This document shows, piece by piece, positions 27,170 through 37,423 of a stretch of 64,000 nucleotides of DNA. This DNA comes from Streptomyces sp. NBC_01264 (GTDB lineage Bacteria > Actinomycetota > Actinomycetes > Streptomycetales > Streptomycetaceae), in assembly GCF_026340675.1 (NCBI RefSeq), contig NZ_JAPEOX010000001.1, positions 6,944,001 to 7,008,000 of the forward strand, written 5' to 3'. Positions within the stretch are counted from its first letter, which is position 1. Each line of letters begins with the position of its first letter. A program made the position numbers and the translations under genes. The notes beneath the pieces are model-generated. The model was not told the DNA's origin. It saw only the letters and a list, made by a program, of their open reading frames with translations, and made no database searches.

Positions 27170-27931
27170 ATGAGACTTCTGCTCGTCGAGGACGACGACC
27201 ACGTCGCCGCCGCCCTGTCCGCGATCCTCGCCCGGCACGGCTTCAAGGTCACCCATGCCCGCAGCGGTGAGGAGGCCCTCCAGGCCCTGCTGACGGCGGG
27301 CGCCCCGCCCCAGGCCTCCCCGTACGGGGTGATCCTGCTCGACCTCGGGCTGCCCGACCAGGACGGGTACGAGGTGTGCGGCAAGATCCGCAAGCGCACC
27401 AGCACGCCCGTCATCATGGTCACCGCGCGGGCCGACGTGCGCTCCCGCATCCACGGACTCAACATGGGCGCCGACGACTACGTCACCAAGCCCTACGACA
27501 CCGGCGAACTCCTCGCCCGCATCCACGCGGTGGCCCGCCGTACCGGCGTCTCCGAGGAGAGCGCCGCCGCCGGCCCTGCGGGTACGCCCGGCGTGGTCCG
27601 GCTCGGGAGCGTCGGCATCGAGCTGCCCACCCGCCGGGTCAGTGTGGACGGCGTCGACGTGGCGCTCACCCGCAAGGAGTTCGACCTGCTGGCCCTGCTC
27701 GCGCAGCGCCCCGGCGTGGTCTTCCGGCGCGAGCAGATCATCAGCGAGGTCTGGCGCACCAGTTGGGAAGGCACCGGCAGGACGCTGGAGGTGCACGTGG
27801 CCTCGCTGCGGTCCAAGCTGCGCATGCCGGCGCTCATCGAGACCGTCCGCGGCGTGGGGTACCGGCTCGTCGTACCGCCCGCCCCGGCGGCCCCCGCCCC
27901 GCCCGCCGCCTCCGTTCCGCCCGCCGTCTAG
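27170..27931 (+). CDS. gluR: GluR, OmpR-family response regulator
   Basis: A 253-residue response regulator. The receiver domain spans residues 1-120 with acidic pocket Glu7-Asp8-Asp9, phosphoacceptor Asp58 (LLDLGLPD) and Lys at VTKPYD. A winged-helix DNA-binding domain follows (about 140-238), ending in the ETVRGVGYRLV motif, and then an Ala/Pro tail. The ATG is preceded by GAGAGGGGG. Divergence from gluABCD and coupling to a sensor kinase match the S. coelicolor GluR-GluK system that controls glutamate uptake, as I recall it. Confidence 0.9.
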   Translation: MRLLLVEDDDHVAAALSAILARHGFKVTHARSGEEALQALLTAGAPPQASPYGVILLDLGLPDQDGYEVCGKIRKRTSTPVIMVTARADVRSRIHGLNMGADDYVTKPYDTGELLARIHAVARRTGVSEESAAAGPAGTPGVVRLGSVGIELPTRRVSVDGVDVALTRKEFDLLALLAQRPGVVFRREQIISEVWRTSWEGTGRTLEVHVASLRSKLRMPALIETVRGVGYRLVVPPAPAAPAPPAASVPPAV

Positions 27932-27943
27932 CGGCCACCCGTC

Positions 27944-29362
27944 GTGCGCGCCCGTCTGCTCCCGCTGCTCGTCGTCCTCATGGCGGGCGTCTTGCTCGCC
28001 CTCGGCTTCCCGCTCGCGGTGGCCCTGGCCGCGGGGCAGCAGCAGCGGGTGGTCGTCGACCGGATCGACGACAGCGCCCGCTTCGCCGCGCTCGCCCAGT
28101 TCGTCATCGACGCCGAGGGCTCGAAGTCCAGCGGGGCCGACGAGCGCCTCGAAACCCTCAAGCAGGAACTGGCCCGCTACCAGGACCTGTACGGGATCCG
28201 CGCCGGCATCTTCCGCCGGGACGGCAACGCCATCGCCCGCTCCTCCCAGGGGTGGACGGTGCCGGAGGAGGGGGAGGGCCGCAAGGCCTTCAGGGAGGCG
28301 CTCGCCGGACGCCGCAGCCACGACCCCGGCCAGGTGTGGCCCTGGCAGGCCGACGGCATACTCCTCGTCGCCTCCCCGGTCGTCCTCGACGGGGACGTGG
28401 TCGCCGTCGTCGCCACCGAGTCGCCCACCGGCCAGATGCGTTCCGCGACCCTGCGGGGCTGGCTGCTCATCGTCGCCGGACTCAGCGCGGCCATGCTCGT
28501 GGCCTTCGGCGCCGCCCTGCGGCTGACCAGCTGGGTGCTCAAGCCCGTGCAGACCCTGGACGCCGCCGCCCACGGCATCGCCACCGGGCGGATGAACTCC
28601 CGCGTCGCCGCGGGCGGCGGCCCCCCGGAGCTCAGGCGCCTGGCCCGCTCGTTCAACGAGATGGCCGACAACGTCGAAGAGGTACTGGAACAGCAGCGGG
28701 CCTTCGTCGCCGACGCCTCCCACCAGCTGCGCAACCCGCTCGCCGCGCTGCTCCTGCGGATCGAGCTGCTCGCCCTCGAACTGCCCGAGGGCAACGAGGA
28801 GATCGCCTCGGTGCGGACCGAGGGGAAGCGCCTGACCCAGGTCCTGGACGACCTGCTCGACCTGGCCCTGGCCGAGCACGCCGCCGCCGAGATCAGCCTG
28901 ACGGACATCGCGGGGCTGGCCGCCGAGCGGGTGACCGCCTGGCGCCCGTTCGCCGAGGAGAAGGGCGTGCGGCTCACCGGGACGGGGCGGAGCGCCGCCA
29001 CCGGCTGGGCCGACCCGATCGCGCTCTCCAGCGCGCTCGACGCCGTCATCGACAACGCCCTCAAGTTCACTCCCGAGGGCGAGGACGTCGAAGTGGCGCT
29101 CTCCGTGGAGGGCGACCGGGTGCTGATCGTGGTCGCCGACCGCGGTCCCGGGCTCACCGAGGAGGAGCTGCTGCGGATCGGGGACCGGTTCTGGCGCAGC
29201 GGACGCCACCAGAACGTCAAGGGCTCCGGGCTCGGCCTCTCCATCGCCCGCATCCTGCTCGGTGCGGGCGGCGGGTCCCTCTCCTACGGGAAGAACCCGC
29301 CGCACGGGCTGCGCGTGACCCTGGCCGTCCCGCGCACCGATCCCACCGCCCAGCCCGAATGA
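27944..29362 (+). CDS. gluK: GluK, sensor histidine kinase
   Basis: A 472-residue membrane kinase. Helices at about 5-28 and 173-193 flank an extracytoplasmic sensor domain (30-172). A HAMP region follows, then the H-box with His260 (FVADASHQLRNPLAAL). The catalytic domain has N-box NALKFTP and G-boxes DRGPGL and GSGLGLS. It would sense extracellular glutamate and phosphorylate GluR. The GTG start is 12 bases after the gluR stop, so the two form an operon. It converges with the GH85 gene. Confidence 0.9.
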   Translation: MRARLLPLLVVLMAGVLLALGFPLAVALAAGQQQRVVVDRIDDSARFAALAQFVIDAEGSKSSGADERLETLKQELARYQDLYGIRAGIFRRDGNAIARSSQGWTVPEEGEGRKAFREALAGRRSHDPGQVWPWQADGILLVASPVVLDGDVVAVVATESPTGQMRSATLRGWLLIVAGLSAAMLVAFGAALRLTSWVLKPVQTLDAAAHGIATGRMNSRVAAGGGPPELRRLARSFNEMADNVEEVLEQQRAFVADASHQLRNPLAALLLRIELLALELPEGNEEIASVRTEGKRLTQVLDDLLDLALAEHAAAEISLTDIAGLAAERVTAWRPFAEEKGVRLTGTGRSAATGWADPIALSSALDAVIDNALKFTPEGEDVEVALSVEGDRVLIVVADRGPGLTEEELLRIGDRFWRSGRHQNVKGSGLGLSIARILLGAGGGSLSYGKNPPHGLRVTLAVPRTDPTAQPE

Positions 29363-29408
29363 ACCGCCCGCTTCAGGTGTCCCTCCAGGACTGCGCGGTC
29401 GTCATGCA

Positions 29409-31459
29409 TCAGTGGGATCCGGTCCAGGTCAGAGTGGTGCGGGCGGGGTCGGAGACGGCGTACAGCTCGTCGACGGCCCGGATCTCGAAGACGGCCGCCC
29501 TCTCGCGGTCGACGGCCGGGAGGAACAGGGCGGTGCCGCAGGTGCCGCCGAGGAAGCGGCGGGCGCCGTCGGGCAGGACGCGGAACACCTCGTAGTGGCG
29601 GACGGGGCCGGCTGCCCGCTTCCATGACAGTCGTACGGCGGCCCTGCCGGACTGCTGGGCCGGACACGGCCGGTGTGCCCGGAGTCGCCGGGCGGGGCCG
29701 GGCGGCGGCCTCGCGTACCGTCACCGCGCCGAGTCGCCAGCGCACCGGCTCCTTCCCGCGTCGGGTGATCCGTACGGCCAGGGCGTGGGCGGTGGAGCCC
29801 GCCAGCTCCGACAGCCGGACCCTGGTCGTGCGCCAGCCCTGACCTGTCCCGAGCGCCTGCGCCTTCAGCCAGGTGTACGGGACCTCCTGCCCCGGGCCGG
29901 ACGGCTCGCCGGTGGCCACGCCGAGCTCGACCGGGCCCGACTCGGTGCGGTGCACCAGCTCGGCGACGGCTGTGCCGGTCAGCGGCAGCCGGGTGGCGTG
30001 CAGTCCCACGGTCGCCGGGGCGGTGAGCCCGCCCGAGACGAGGAGGCTGGAGCCCCCGCGCCACGCCGTGGCGAAGTCGAGGGTGACCTCGGGGCGGGTC
30101 CCGGCGGTGTGCACGGCCCAGCGGCGGCCCGGGAGCCGGTCCTGGAGGCCGAGGTGGTTCCATCCGGTGTCGGAGACGGGCTCGCCGTGCTCGTACCAGC
30201 GTTCCCCATGACCGGTGTTGAAGGAGCAGGAGAAGGGCAGCGCGGTCACGGTGGACCGGTCGGCGACGACGGTGGCGGGGGCGCGCCAGATGTCCTCGGG
30301 GGAGGGCTGGGCCGGGTCCAGGGACTCGCCCGTCCAGAACCGGTCCTCGGCGCGGTGGAAGGCGCCGGGGGAGCGGTCCGAGAGGTGGTTGCGGGTCCAC
30401 TCGGGCCGGTAGAAGCCGTAGGAGACGATGTGGCGGCTCCCGCGCGGGACGATCGCGTCCCAGTCCACCTCGGAGTTCCAGCCGTGGGACTCCGTGTCCA
30501 CGGCCGCCCACAGCTCGTGGCGGCTGCGGCCGAGCCGGTCGGCGAGGTCGCCGGAGGCGGCGAGCTTCGCCACGGTCCAGCGGAAGTCCACGAACATCGT
30601 GTCGGCCACCTTGCCGCGGCGGTCCTCGTAGAACTCCTGGTTGAGCTCGTTCAGCGCGCCCTGCCAGCCGACTGCGCCCGTGGAGTTCATCGCGTCGTAC
30701 CAGGTGATGGTCAGGCCGTGCGGGTCGCCGGCGGCGCGCAGGGCGCGCAGGAACCGCCGCATGCGGGCGGCGAGTTCGCTGTCGCCGCCCTCGGTCTCGG
30801 CGTTCACGAACCAGCCGTCGAACCCGTAGGCCCGCGCCACCTCCACCAGCTTCTCGGCGACCGGGAACCGGCCGAGGGAGTCCTGCTGGACCAGGTCGCG
30901 GGTCCACCGGAGGTCGCCGCCGTAGGGCACGGGCGGCAGGAACACGTTGCCCATCACGCGGACGCCGTTGCGGTGCGCGGCGTCGGTGACGGGCGCGTTC
31001 GGGGCGAGCACGATGCCCTCTCCGGCGGAGCCGCCCCAGAAGACGAGCTCGTCGATGTACGCCCAGTGGGTGAGGGCGTAGTAGTCGGCGGTGGGGGACC
31101 CCTGGGCCGGGTTGCCGGCCGTGTTCCCGAAGGAGACGAGCGAGGCGATACGGGCCTGGCCGGCGCGGGCCGTGGTGTTCGGCGGCACCGGGGTGAAGCG
31201 CTCCGCCAGCGGCACGGTGGCGGTGTTGTGGGCCAGATCGGGGTCGGACTCAGGGGTCCACCGCAGGAGGGAGCGCCAGGTGATCCCGGGACCCGGGGTC
31301 CCCGCGGGCAGCGAGTCGGGGAACCAGTACGAGGCGTACGGGGCGAGGTCCGCGGGGAGCCCGGCCGGGGCTGTGGCGGCTGGACAGGTGCGGGTCGGAC
31401 GGGTGCGGGTCGGACGGGTGGGCGGTGCGAGGGTCGACGTCGTTGTCGATCTCGGACAT
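29409..31459 (-). pseudogene. GH85 endo-beta-N-acetylglucosaminidase, apparently frameshifted at both ends
   Basis: The central frame is a clear GH85 domain. It has LAPYASYWFPDSL at its start and the catalytic Asn-x-Glu in GWFVNAETEGG. A jelly-roll domain follows (RWAVHTAG, then TLDFATAWRGGSSLLVSGG). GH85 cuts between the two GlcNAc residues of the N-glycan core. The ATG at 31457-31459 with AGGAGA upstream is in a different frame from LPADLAPYASYW; the central frame itself has no start codon before GTG 31215, which would cut off conserved residues. At the other end the natural C-terminus (VRLSWKRAAGPVRHYEVFRVL, Fn3-like, stopping at 29409) is also in another frame, the switch lying between about 29630 and 29720. 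No signal peptide is visible, as for its neighbours. Two sequencing errors or a decayed gene are equally possible. Confidence 0.7.
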
Positions 31460-31542
31460 GAGGGTTCTCCTCGGTAGCGGCCGGTGGGGCCGGGCGGGCC
31501 CGGTCGGGCCCCGGCGGCGCCGGTCGGGTCGGGTGGCGCCGG

Positions 31543-32829
31543 TCAGGTCCCGGTGGGGACGTCGGACACGTGCAGTACCTCGGTGATGCCGCGGGCGGCC
31601 AGGTGCTCCGGGTCCCCGGCCAGCTCCGCCAGGACCACCGCCGGTCGGACCCCTTGGGCGGTGAGCGCCGCCCAGGCCTCGAAGAACGCCCCGCCGGGGG
31701 CGCACACCGAGCGGTTCGGCGCGGACTCGGCGCCGCCGACGTCCACGGCGAGCGCGGTCGAGCGCACCGCCGGGCGGTGCTCGCGGCCCCGCCACTCCTC
31801 GGTGATCCGGGCGATCACCTCTCCGGCGGGCTTGGTCCGGCGGTCGTTGGTGAGCAGGCCGAGCCCGTACTCCAGCTCGGGGAAGTCCGCGAGCTCCCGG
31901 GACACGTCGTGCGAGCACCACCAGGTCACGCCCCACAGGCCGGTGCAGTCCAAGGCGCCCGCCACGGTCGCCTCGGTGAAGGAGGCGGCGTGCTCGGGCC
32001 GGATCAGCGGCGCGGGCGCGCCCACCTCCTGGAGCCAGACCAGCCGGTGCGGATCGCGGGCCCAGGCCTTGGACAGCTCGATCAGGTACGCGGCGTGGTG
32101 CTCGGTCGCCGTCCCGGTCCGGCCGTGGCGCTGCGCGGTGCCGTTGAACACCCACGAGTGCACGGCGGTCGCGGCGCCCAGCCGGGCCGCCTGGGCCACG
32201 GTGAAGGGGTGGCCGTCCTGATACCAGGCGGCGTCGTACTCGGCGTGCAGGTGCATGCGGCCCGGCGCGCCCGCCTCGCAGGCGGCGAGCATCCGCTCCA
32301 GCCAGTGCCCGGCCTGCTCCTGGGTGATGCGGTCGGGAGAGGGGTGCGGATCGTCGGAGAACTGGTTGATCTCGTTGCCGACCGTCATGCCCAGGAAGTT
32401 CGGCCGGTCGGCGAGGGCGGCGGCCAGGGTGCGCAGGTACTCCTCCTGCCCGGCGACGACCTGCGGATCGCTGAAGATGTTGCGCCGGTGCCAGGTGCCG
32501 GTCCACGCGGGCAGGAAGTCGAAGCTCGACAGGTGCCCCTGGAGCCCGTCCACGTTGACGTCGAGTCCGCGGTCGGCGGCCGCGTCGGCCAGTGCGACGA
32601 GCTGCTCGACGGCGCGCGGCCGGATCAGCGTCCGGTTCGGCTGGAACACCGGCCACAGCGGGAAGACCCGTACGTGGTCCAGGCCGAGGCCCGCGATCGA
32701 GTCGAGGTCGGCCTTGACCTCGTCGAGGTCGAAGTCGAGCCAGTGGTGGAACCAGCCGCGCGTCGGCGTGTAGTTGGCGCCGAAACGCAAGGGCCGGGCG
32801 GGTGCGGAGGCGGCGTTGCCGTCGTGCAT
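31543..32829 (-). CDS. GH5-like beta-mannosidase (GH5_18 type), N-glycan core
   Basis: A 428-residue TIM-barrel glycosidase starting MHDGNAASAPARPLRFGANY. The acid/base Glu153 lies in TVGNEINQF and the nucleophile Glu268 in VWLQEVGAP, the layout of GH5. It has no signal peptide, so it acts in the cytoplasm. The sequence style and its place between GH85 and GH38 genes suggest subfamily 18, known in bifidobacteria and streptomycetes to split Man-beta-1,4-GlcNAc left by GH85 and alpha-mannosidase. The subfamily call is inference from recall. It diverges from the GH38 gene and precedes the GH85 gene on the same strand with 83 bp between. Confidence 0.75.
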   Translation of the reverse strand: MHDGNAASAPARPLRFGANYTPTRGWFHHWLDFDLDEVKADLDSIAGLGLDHVRVFPLWPVFQPNRTLIRPRAVEQLVALADAAADRGLDVNVDGLQGHLSSFDFLPAWTGTWHRRNIFSDPQVVAGQEEYLRTLAAALADRPNFLGMTVGNEINQFSDDPHPSPDRITQEQAGHWLERMLAACEAGAPGRMHLHAEYDAAWYQDGHPFTVAQAARLGAATAVHSWVFNGTAQRHGRTGTATEHHAAYLIELSKAWARDPHRLVWLQEVGAPAPLIRPEHAASFTEATVAGALDCTGLWGVTWWCSHDVSRELADFPELEYGLGLLTNDRRTKPAGEVIARITEEWRGREHRPAVRSTALAVDVGGAESAPNRSVCAPGGAFFEAWAALTAQGVRPAVVLAELAGDPEHLAARGITEVLHVSDVPTGT

Positions 32830-33077
32830 GGAGGGTCCTGGAGTTCAGGGGGAATGCGCGGGATTCCCATAACCTGCCGCCTGTGCGGGGGATAAGTCAA
32901 CAGGACTGTTATCTCCGAATGTCCCGACTTGGCGGGATGAAAGTCCTGACCTCCAGGGCTCTGGTACTTATGCGCTTCAGGTCAGTTGACAGAGGGGTTC
33001 CAGCCGCCGGAAGCTGAGCGCACTAATGCGGTTTAGTTGTTGATGTGCGGTGTTGTCACCCAAGGAAGTGTGCGGAA
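32830..33077. promoter_or_regulatory. divergent control region of the glycan island with LacI-like operators
   Basis: Between the GH5 and GH38 genes. An inverted repeat ACTAA-TGCGGT-TTAGT occupies 33022-33037. A related sequence, ACTTATGCGCTTCAGGT, is at 32967-32983 and matches 13 of 17 positions of ACTAATGCGGTTTAGTT. TTGACA at 32987-32992 lies between them. GATAA at 32891 and TTATC at 32909 form another inverted pair on the GH5 side. These fit binding of the LacI-type repressor encoded downstream. Confidence 0.55.
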
Positions 33078-36000
33078 ATGGACAGCGGAATTGCCGTCAC
33101 GGCGGTCACCACCCCGGCCCTCTTCGCCGGCCCGCCGGAAACGCCCTCGCAGATCGTCCGGGTCCGCATCCGCAGGGCGCGCCCGGCCGGCCCCCTGCAC
33201 GTGGCGGTGCACGGCGACGGCATCACCACCCCGCACCCGCGCATCGTGCGGGCCGACACGGCCGAGGCCTACGCCGGGACGGATGCCCGGGCGGATCTGG
33301 CGGGCTCCGGCCCGCGGCCCGTCCCGGAGTCCACCGTCGAGGTCGCCGTCCGCACCCCCGGCGCCGACCCCGGGACCGTCCTGCCCGCCACCGTCCGCGT
33401 CACCACCCCCGACGGGCGGCCGCTCGCGGAGCTGCCCTTCGACCTGGTCGTCGCCGAGCCCGGCTGGACCGTCCGGCTGGTCCCGCACTTCCACTACGAC
33501 CCCATGTGGTGGAACACCCAGGCCGCCTACACCGCCCTGTGGGACGCCCCGTTGAAATCCGGCGAGGCCGAGCGCGGCTGGGAGTACACCGGCGTCCCGG
33601 CCTTCACCCTGATCCCGCTCCACCTCCAGCAGGCGCGCGAGGACCCGGCGTACCGCTTCGTGCTCTCCGAGGTCGACTACCTCAAGCCCTACTGGGACCT
33701 CCACTCCGCCGAACGCGCCGAGCTGCGCGCACTGATCGCCGAAGGCCGCGTGGAGATCGTCGGCGGCACCTACAACGAGCCCTCCACCAACCTCACCTCC
33801 GCCGAGACCACCATCCGCTCCGCCGTCCACGGCCTCGCCCTGCACCGCGGCACCCTCGGCGCCGACCCGCGCACCGCCTGGCAGCTCGACGTCTTCGGCC
33901 ACGACCCCTCCTTCCCCGCCCTGATGGCCGGCGCGGGCCTCGACTCGGCCGTCCTCGCCCGCGGCCCCCACCACCAGTGGGGCCCGATGATGGACACCTG
34001 GGGCGACGCACTGCGCGCGCCCGCCGCCATGCAGCTGCCCGCCGAGTACGAGTGGATCGCCCCCGGCGGTGAGGGCCTGCTCCTGCACTACCTGCCCGCG
34101 CACTACTCCGCTGGCTGGTTCTCCCACCGGGCACCGGACGCGGAGTCCGCCGCGGAACAGCTGCTGGACCTGTACGAGCTGCTGCGCACCGCCGCCGCGA
34201 CGAAGAACGTCCTGATTCCGATGGGCACCGACTTCTCCTGGCCGCACCGCTGGGGCCTGGACGTGCAGCACGCCTGGAACCGCCGCTACTGCTGGCCCCG
34301 CATGGAACACACCGGCCCGCGCGCCCACTTCGACGCCGTCCGCGCCGAACTCGCGGCACGCGGCGAGCAGCCGCTGCCGGTCACCCGGGAGATGGGCCCG
34401 GTCTACACCGGCAAGGACGTCACCTACAGCGATGTGAAACAGGCGCACCGGGCCGCCGAGAACCTCCTCGAACAGGCCGAGACCTTCGCCGCCCTCGCCT
34501 GCGCCGAAGGCCTGACCGACTACCCCGCCCGGACCCTGGCCAAGGCCTGGCGCCACCTGCTGCACGCCGCCCACCACGACGCCGTCACCGGGACCTTCTC
34601 CGACCAGGTGTACCTCGACCTGCTCCCGACCTGGCGCGAGGCGTACGAACTGGCCGACGGCGTACGGGAGGAGGCGCTCGGCGCACTCACCGCCGCGGCC
34701 GACACCCGTGGCCCCGGACCGCTCGCGGTCACCGTGCACAACCCGGTCTCGTGGACCCGTACCGACCTGGTCCGCACCCGCGTCGAGCTGGCGGCCCTCG
34801 GCCTCGCCGACGACCGTGACGTCCGCCTGATCACCGTCCTGGACGAGGCGGGCCGTGCGGCGCCCGTGCACGTCGAGGCCGTGGCCGGGGGAAGCGTCGA
34901 GCTGGCCTTCCTCGCCGAAGACGTGCCCTCGCTGGGCCACCGCACCTGGTGGCTCGCGGCGTCGGAGCTGCCCGTCTCGGGCGGGTGGGAGCCCGCGCCC
35001 GGGCACACCGCGCAGAACGAGTTCCTGCGCGCCGAAGCCGATCCCGCGCGCGGCGGGGGCCTGGCCCGGCTCCTGGACCTGCGCACCGGGCAGGAGGTCC
35101 TCACCCCGGGCGAGGTGGACGAGCTCGTGGTGCAGGAGGAGTACGACAAGCACCCCTCCTTCGAGGAGGGCCCCTGGCACCTGCTGCCCAAGGGGCCGGG
35201 CACCGGTTCGGGCGCCGGGCCCGCAGAGTCCTGCCGTGCGGAGCGCGGGCCGCTCGGTTCGCGCATCGTGGCCACCGGGCGCACCGGGCCCGTCCGCTGG
35301 ACCCGGACCACCACCCTGTGGGACGGCCTGGACCGGGCGGAACTCACCACGACGGTGCACGCGTTCGAAGGCTCCGACCAGCTGCTGCGGCTGCGGATCC
35401 CGGCGGACGTGCCCGGGGCGCTGCCCGTCGCCGAGACGGCCGCCTCCGCGGTGGGGCGCGGGTTCGCCTTCCCCGAGGCGGACACCGGGGCCGACCACAC
35501 CCGGGCCCCCTGGACCCTGGACAGCCCCTGCCTGAACTGGTTCGCGCTGTCGGCGCCGATGACCGGGCCGGGCGGCCGGGCCCTGGGCGCGGCGGAGATC
35601 GTCCTCCCGGACGTGGAGCCGCATGGCCGGTACAGCGCGCCGGGACTGCGGGAGCTGGTCACCGCCCTCGGCGCGTACGGGGTCACCGCGACCCCGACCC
35701 GGGCGGGCGGGCCGCGCTGGGGCGACCTGGCGGTGGACAGCAGCCTGCCCGACTTCCGCATCGCACTCGGCGGCCCCGAGGAGAACCCCTTCACGGCGGC
35801 GCTGCTGGAGTCGGCCGGTCCCGCCCGCGAGAACCTCCTGCGGGACCTACGGGAACACGGGCAGGTCTGGGTAGCGGCCCGAGCGGGGCTCCGCTCGCTC
35901 TGGAGCCCCGGCTGCGATCTGACGGGCCCGCGGGACCTGCCGGTCCTGGTCCACGCCGGACTCCCGGAGCAACTCGCCCGGGCCGTCGCCGCGTCGGGCC

Positions 36001-37415
36001 GGATCGACGCCCCGGCTCCGGCGGGCGCAGCCCCGGCTCCGGTGGACGCAGCGGGCGCGAACGAGGAGGCGTACCCACATGACGAGGCGTACCCGCACGG
36101 GACCGGGTACCCGCACGAGGAGCCGTACGCCGACCGCACCGTCGGGCTCCTGGTGCGCGGCACGCCCAGCTTCGCCGTCGACACGGCCGGGCGGCTGCAC
36201 AGCACCCTGATGCGTTCCTGCACCGGCCGCCCGAGCGGGGAGTGGATGGACCCTCCGCGCCGTACCGCCCCCGACGGCAGCTCCTTCCAGCTCCAGCACT
36301 GGACCCACGTCTTCGAGCACGCGCTGGTCGCGGGCTCCGGCGACTGGCGGGCGGTGGACCTCTCGCGCCGCGGACGGGAGTTCAACAAGCCGCTCACCGC
36401 CGTCACGGCCGCCCCGGCCGAGGGGCCCCGGCCGCCCGCGCGCTCGCTGCTCGGCGTGGAGCCGGCCGACCGGGTGCTGATCGAGACGGTGAAGCGGGCC
36501 GAGGGCGCCGGCGCGAAGGGCGACCTCGCCGTCCGGCTGCGCGAGACCCACGGCCGCCCGGTGATGGCGGAGACCCTGTGGCCGACGGACCCGGCCGCCG
36601 AGGCCGATCTGCTGGACCGCCCCACCGGGTTCTTCGAGGGGCAGGTGCGGGGCGCCGCGACGACCACGCTCCTGCTGCTCACGGAATCCGGAATGCCGCT
36701 GCGGGAGGGCGAACGGGAGCCGCACCAGCCGGTGTTCAGCCGGTACTGGCTGCACAACACCGGGACGGCCCCGCTCGGCGACGCCCCGTACACGGTGACG
36801 TGTGACGGCATCCCCGCCGGGGCCGCGGTCACCCTCGCCGCCCACGGGCAGGCGGACGGCGGCCCCGTCGGGCTGGAGGTCCGGGCCCCGGAGGGCTGGA
36901 CCAGCTCCTGGACCCGGCAGCGCGCCGAGCTCCCGGCCGGCGGTCACCTCTCCTTCCCGCTCACCGTGGAGCCCGCCGCCGGGGCGCGCCCCGGCGAACA
37001 CCTGGTCCGCGTCCTCGCCACCACCCCGGCGGGCACCTTCGAGGACGTCCTGACCGTCACCGTCTCCGGCGGCCCGGCCGCCTCCCCGGCCGGGCTGTGG
37101 GTGGCCGCGCCGGAGCACGCGGTCACCGTCGCCCCCGGCGGGCGGACCCTCGTCCGGGCGCGGATCGGCTCCACCGGCATCCGCAGCACCCTGACGGGGC
37201 AGGCCTACGCCGTCTCCCCGTTCGGCACCTGGGAGCTGACGGCCCCCTCCGTCCGGCCCGTCGAGGTCCCGCCGGACGGCGGGACCGAGGCCGTCTTCGA
37301 GCTGCGGCCGCCGCTCGCCGCCCCCGCCGGGGAGTACTGGATCGTGGTCAAGGCGGTCTGCCAGGGCAGGATCGCGTACGGTCCGGCCATTGCCGTCCAC
37401 GTCAGCGAGGGATGA
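33078..37415 (+). CDS. GH38 alpha-mannosidase, large cytoplasmic form
   Basis: A 1,445-residue glycoside hydrolase. The GH38 zinc site begins at PHFHYDPMWW (His137, His139, Asp141). The nucleophile Asp271 is in WQLDVFGHDP, and the helical linker LLHAAHHDAVTGTFSDQVY follows, then long beta-sandwich domains. It removes alpha-linked mannose from glycans. There is no signal peptide. The size is larger than typical bacterial GH38 (about 1,000), with an N-terminal beta domain (residues 1-125) and a C-terminal NEW3-like domain (about 1,150-1,445). A low-complexity stretch near residues 975-1,020 (Ala/Pro, then repeated YPH) is probably a linker. The start has AAGGAAG nine bases upstream. Confidence 0.88.
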   Translation: MDSGIAVTAVTTPALFAGPPETPSQIVRVRIRRARPAGPLHVAVHGDGITTPHPRIVRADTAEAYAGTDARADLAGSGPRPVPESTVEVAVRTPGADPGTVLPATVRVTTPDGRPLAELPFDLVVAEPGWTVRLVPHFHYDPMWWNTQAAYTALWDAPLKSGEAERGWEYTGVPAFTLIPLHLQQAREDPAYRFVLSEVDYLKPYWDLHSAERAELRALIAEGRVEIVGGTYNEPSTNLTSAETTIRSAVHGLALHRGTLGADPRTAWQLDVFGHDPSFPALMAGAGLDSAVLARGPHHQWGPMMDTWGDALRAPAAMQLPAEYEWIAPGGEGLLLHYLPAHYSAGWFSHRAPDAESAAEQLLDLYELLRTAAATKNVLIPMGTDFSWPHRWGLDVQHAWNRRYCWPRMEHTGPRAHFDAVRAELAARGEQPLPVTREMGPVYTGKDVTYSDVKQAHRAAENLLEQAETFAALACAEGLTDYPARTLAKAWRHLLHAAHHDAVTGTFSDQVYLDLLPTWREAYELADGVREEALGALTAAADTRGPGPLAVTVHNPVSWTRTDLVRTRVELAALGLADDRDVRLITVLDEAGRAAPVHVEAVAGGSVELAFLAEDVPSLGHRTWWLAASELPVSGGWEPAPGHTAQNEFLRAEADPARGGGLARLLDLRTGQEVLTPGEVDELVVQEEYDKHPSFEEGPWHLLPKGPGTGSGAGPAESCRAERGPLGSRIVATGRTGPVRWTRTTTLWDGLDRAELTTTVHAFEGSDQLLRLRIPADVPGALPVAETAASAVGRGFAFPEADTGADHTRAPWTLDSPCLNWFALSAPMTGPGGRALGAAEIVLPDVEPHGRYSAPGLRELVTALGAYGVTATPTRAGGPRWGDLAVDSSLPDFRIALGGPEENPFTAALLESAGPARENLLRDLREHGQVWVAARAGLRSLWSPGCDLTGPRDLPVLVHAGLPEQLARAVAASGRIDAPAPAGAAPAPVDAAGANEEAYPHDEAYPHGTGYPHEEPYADRTVGLLVRGTPSFAVDTAGRLHSTLMRSCTGRPSGEWMDPPRRTAPDGSSFQLQHWTHVFEHALVAGSGDWRAVDLSRRGREFNKPLTAVTAAPAEGPRPPARSLLGVEPADRVLIETVKRAEGAGAKGDLAVRLRETHGRPVMAETLWPTDPAAEADLLDRPTGFFEGQVRGAATTTLLLLTESGMPLREGEREPHQPVFSRYWLHNTGTAPLGDAPYTVTCDGIPAGAAVTLAAHGQADGGPVGLEVRAPEGWTSSWTRQRAELPAGGHLSFPLTVEPAAGARPGEHLVRVLATTPAGTFEDVLTVTVSGGPAASPAGLWVAAPEHAVTVAPGGRTLVRARIGSTGIRSTLTGQAYAVSPFGTWELTAPSVRPVEVPPDGGTEAVFELRPPLAAPAGEYWIVVKAVCQGRIAYGPAIAVHVSEG

Positions 37416-37423
37416 GACAGGCC

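Noticed and set aside
31250..31459. A short 69-codon protein MSEIDNDVD... as a separate gene
   Set aside because: The shifted frame over the same bases encodes the conserved beginning of GH85, so this is the true GH85 start separated by a frame change.
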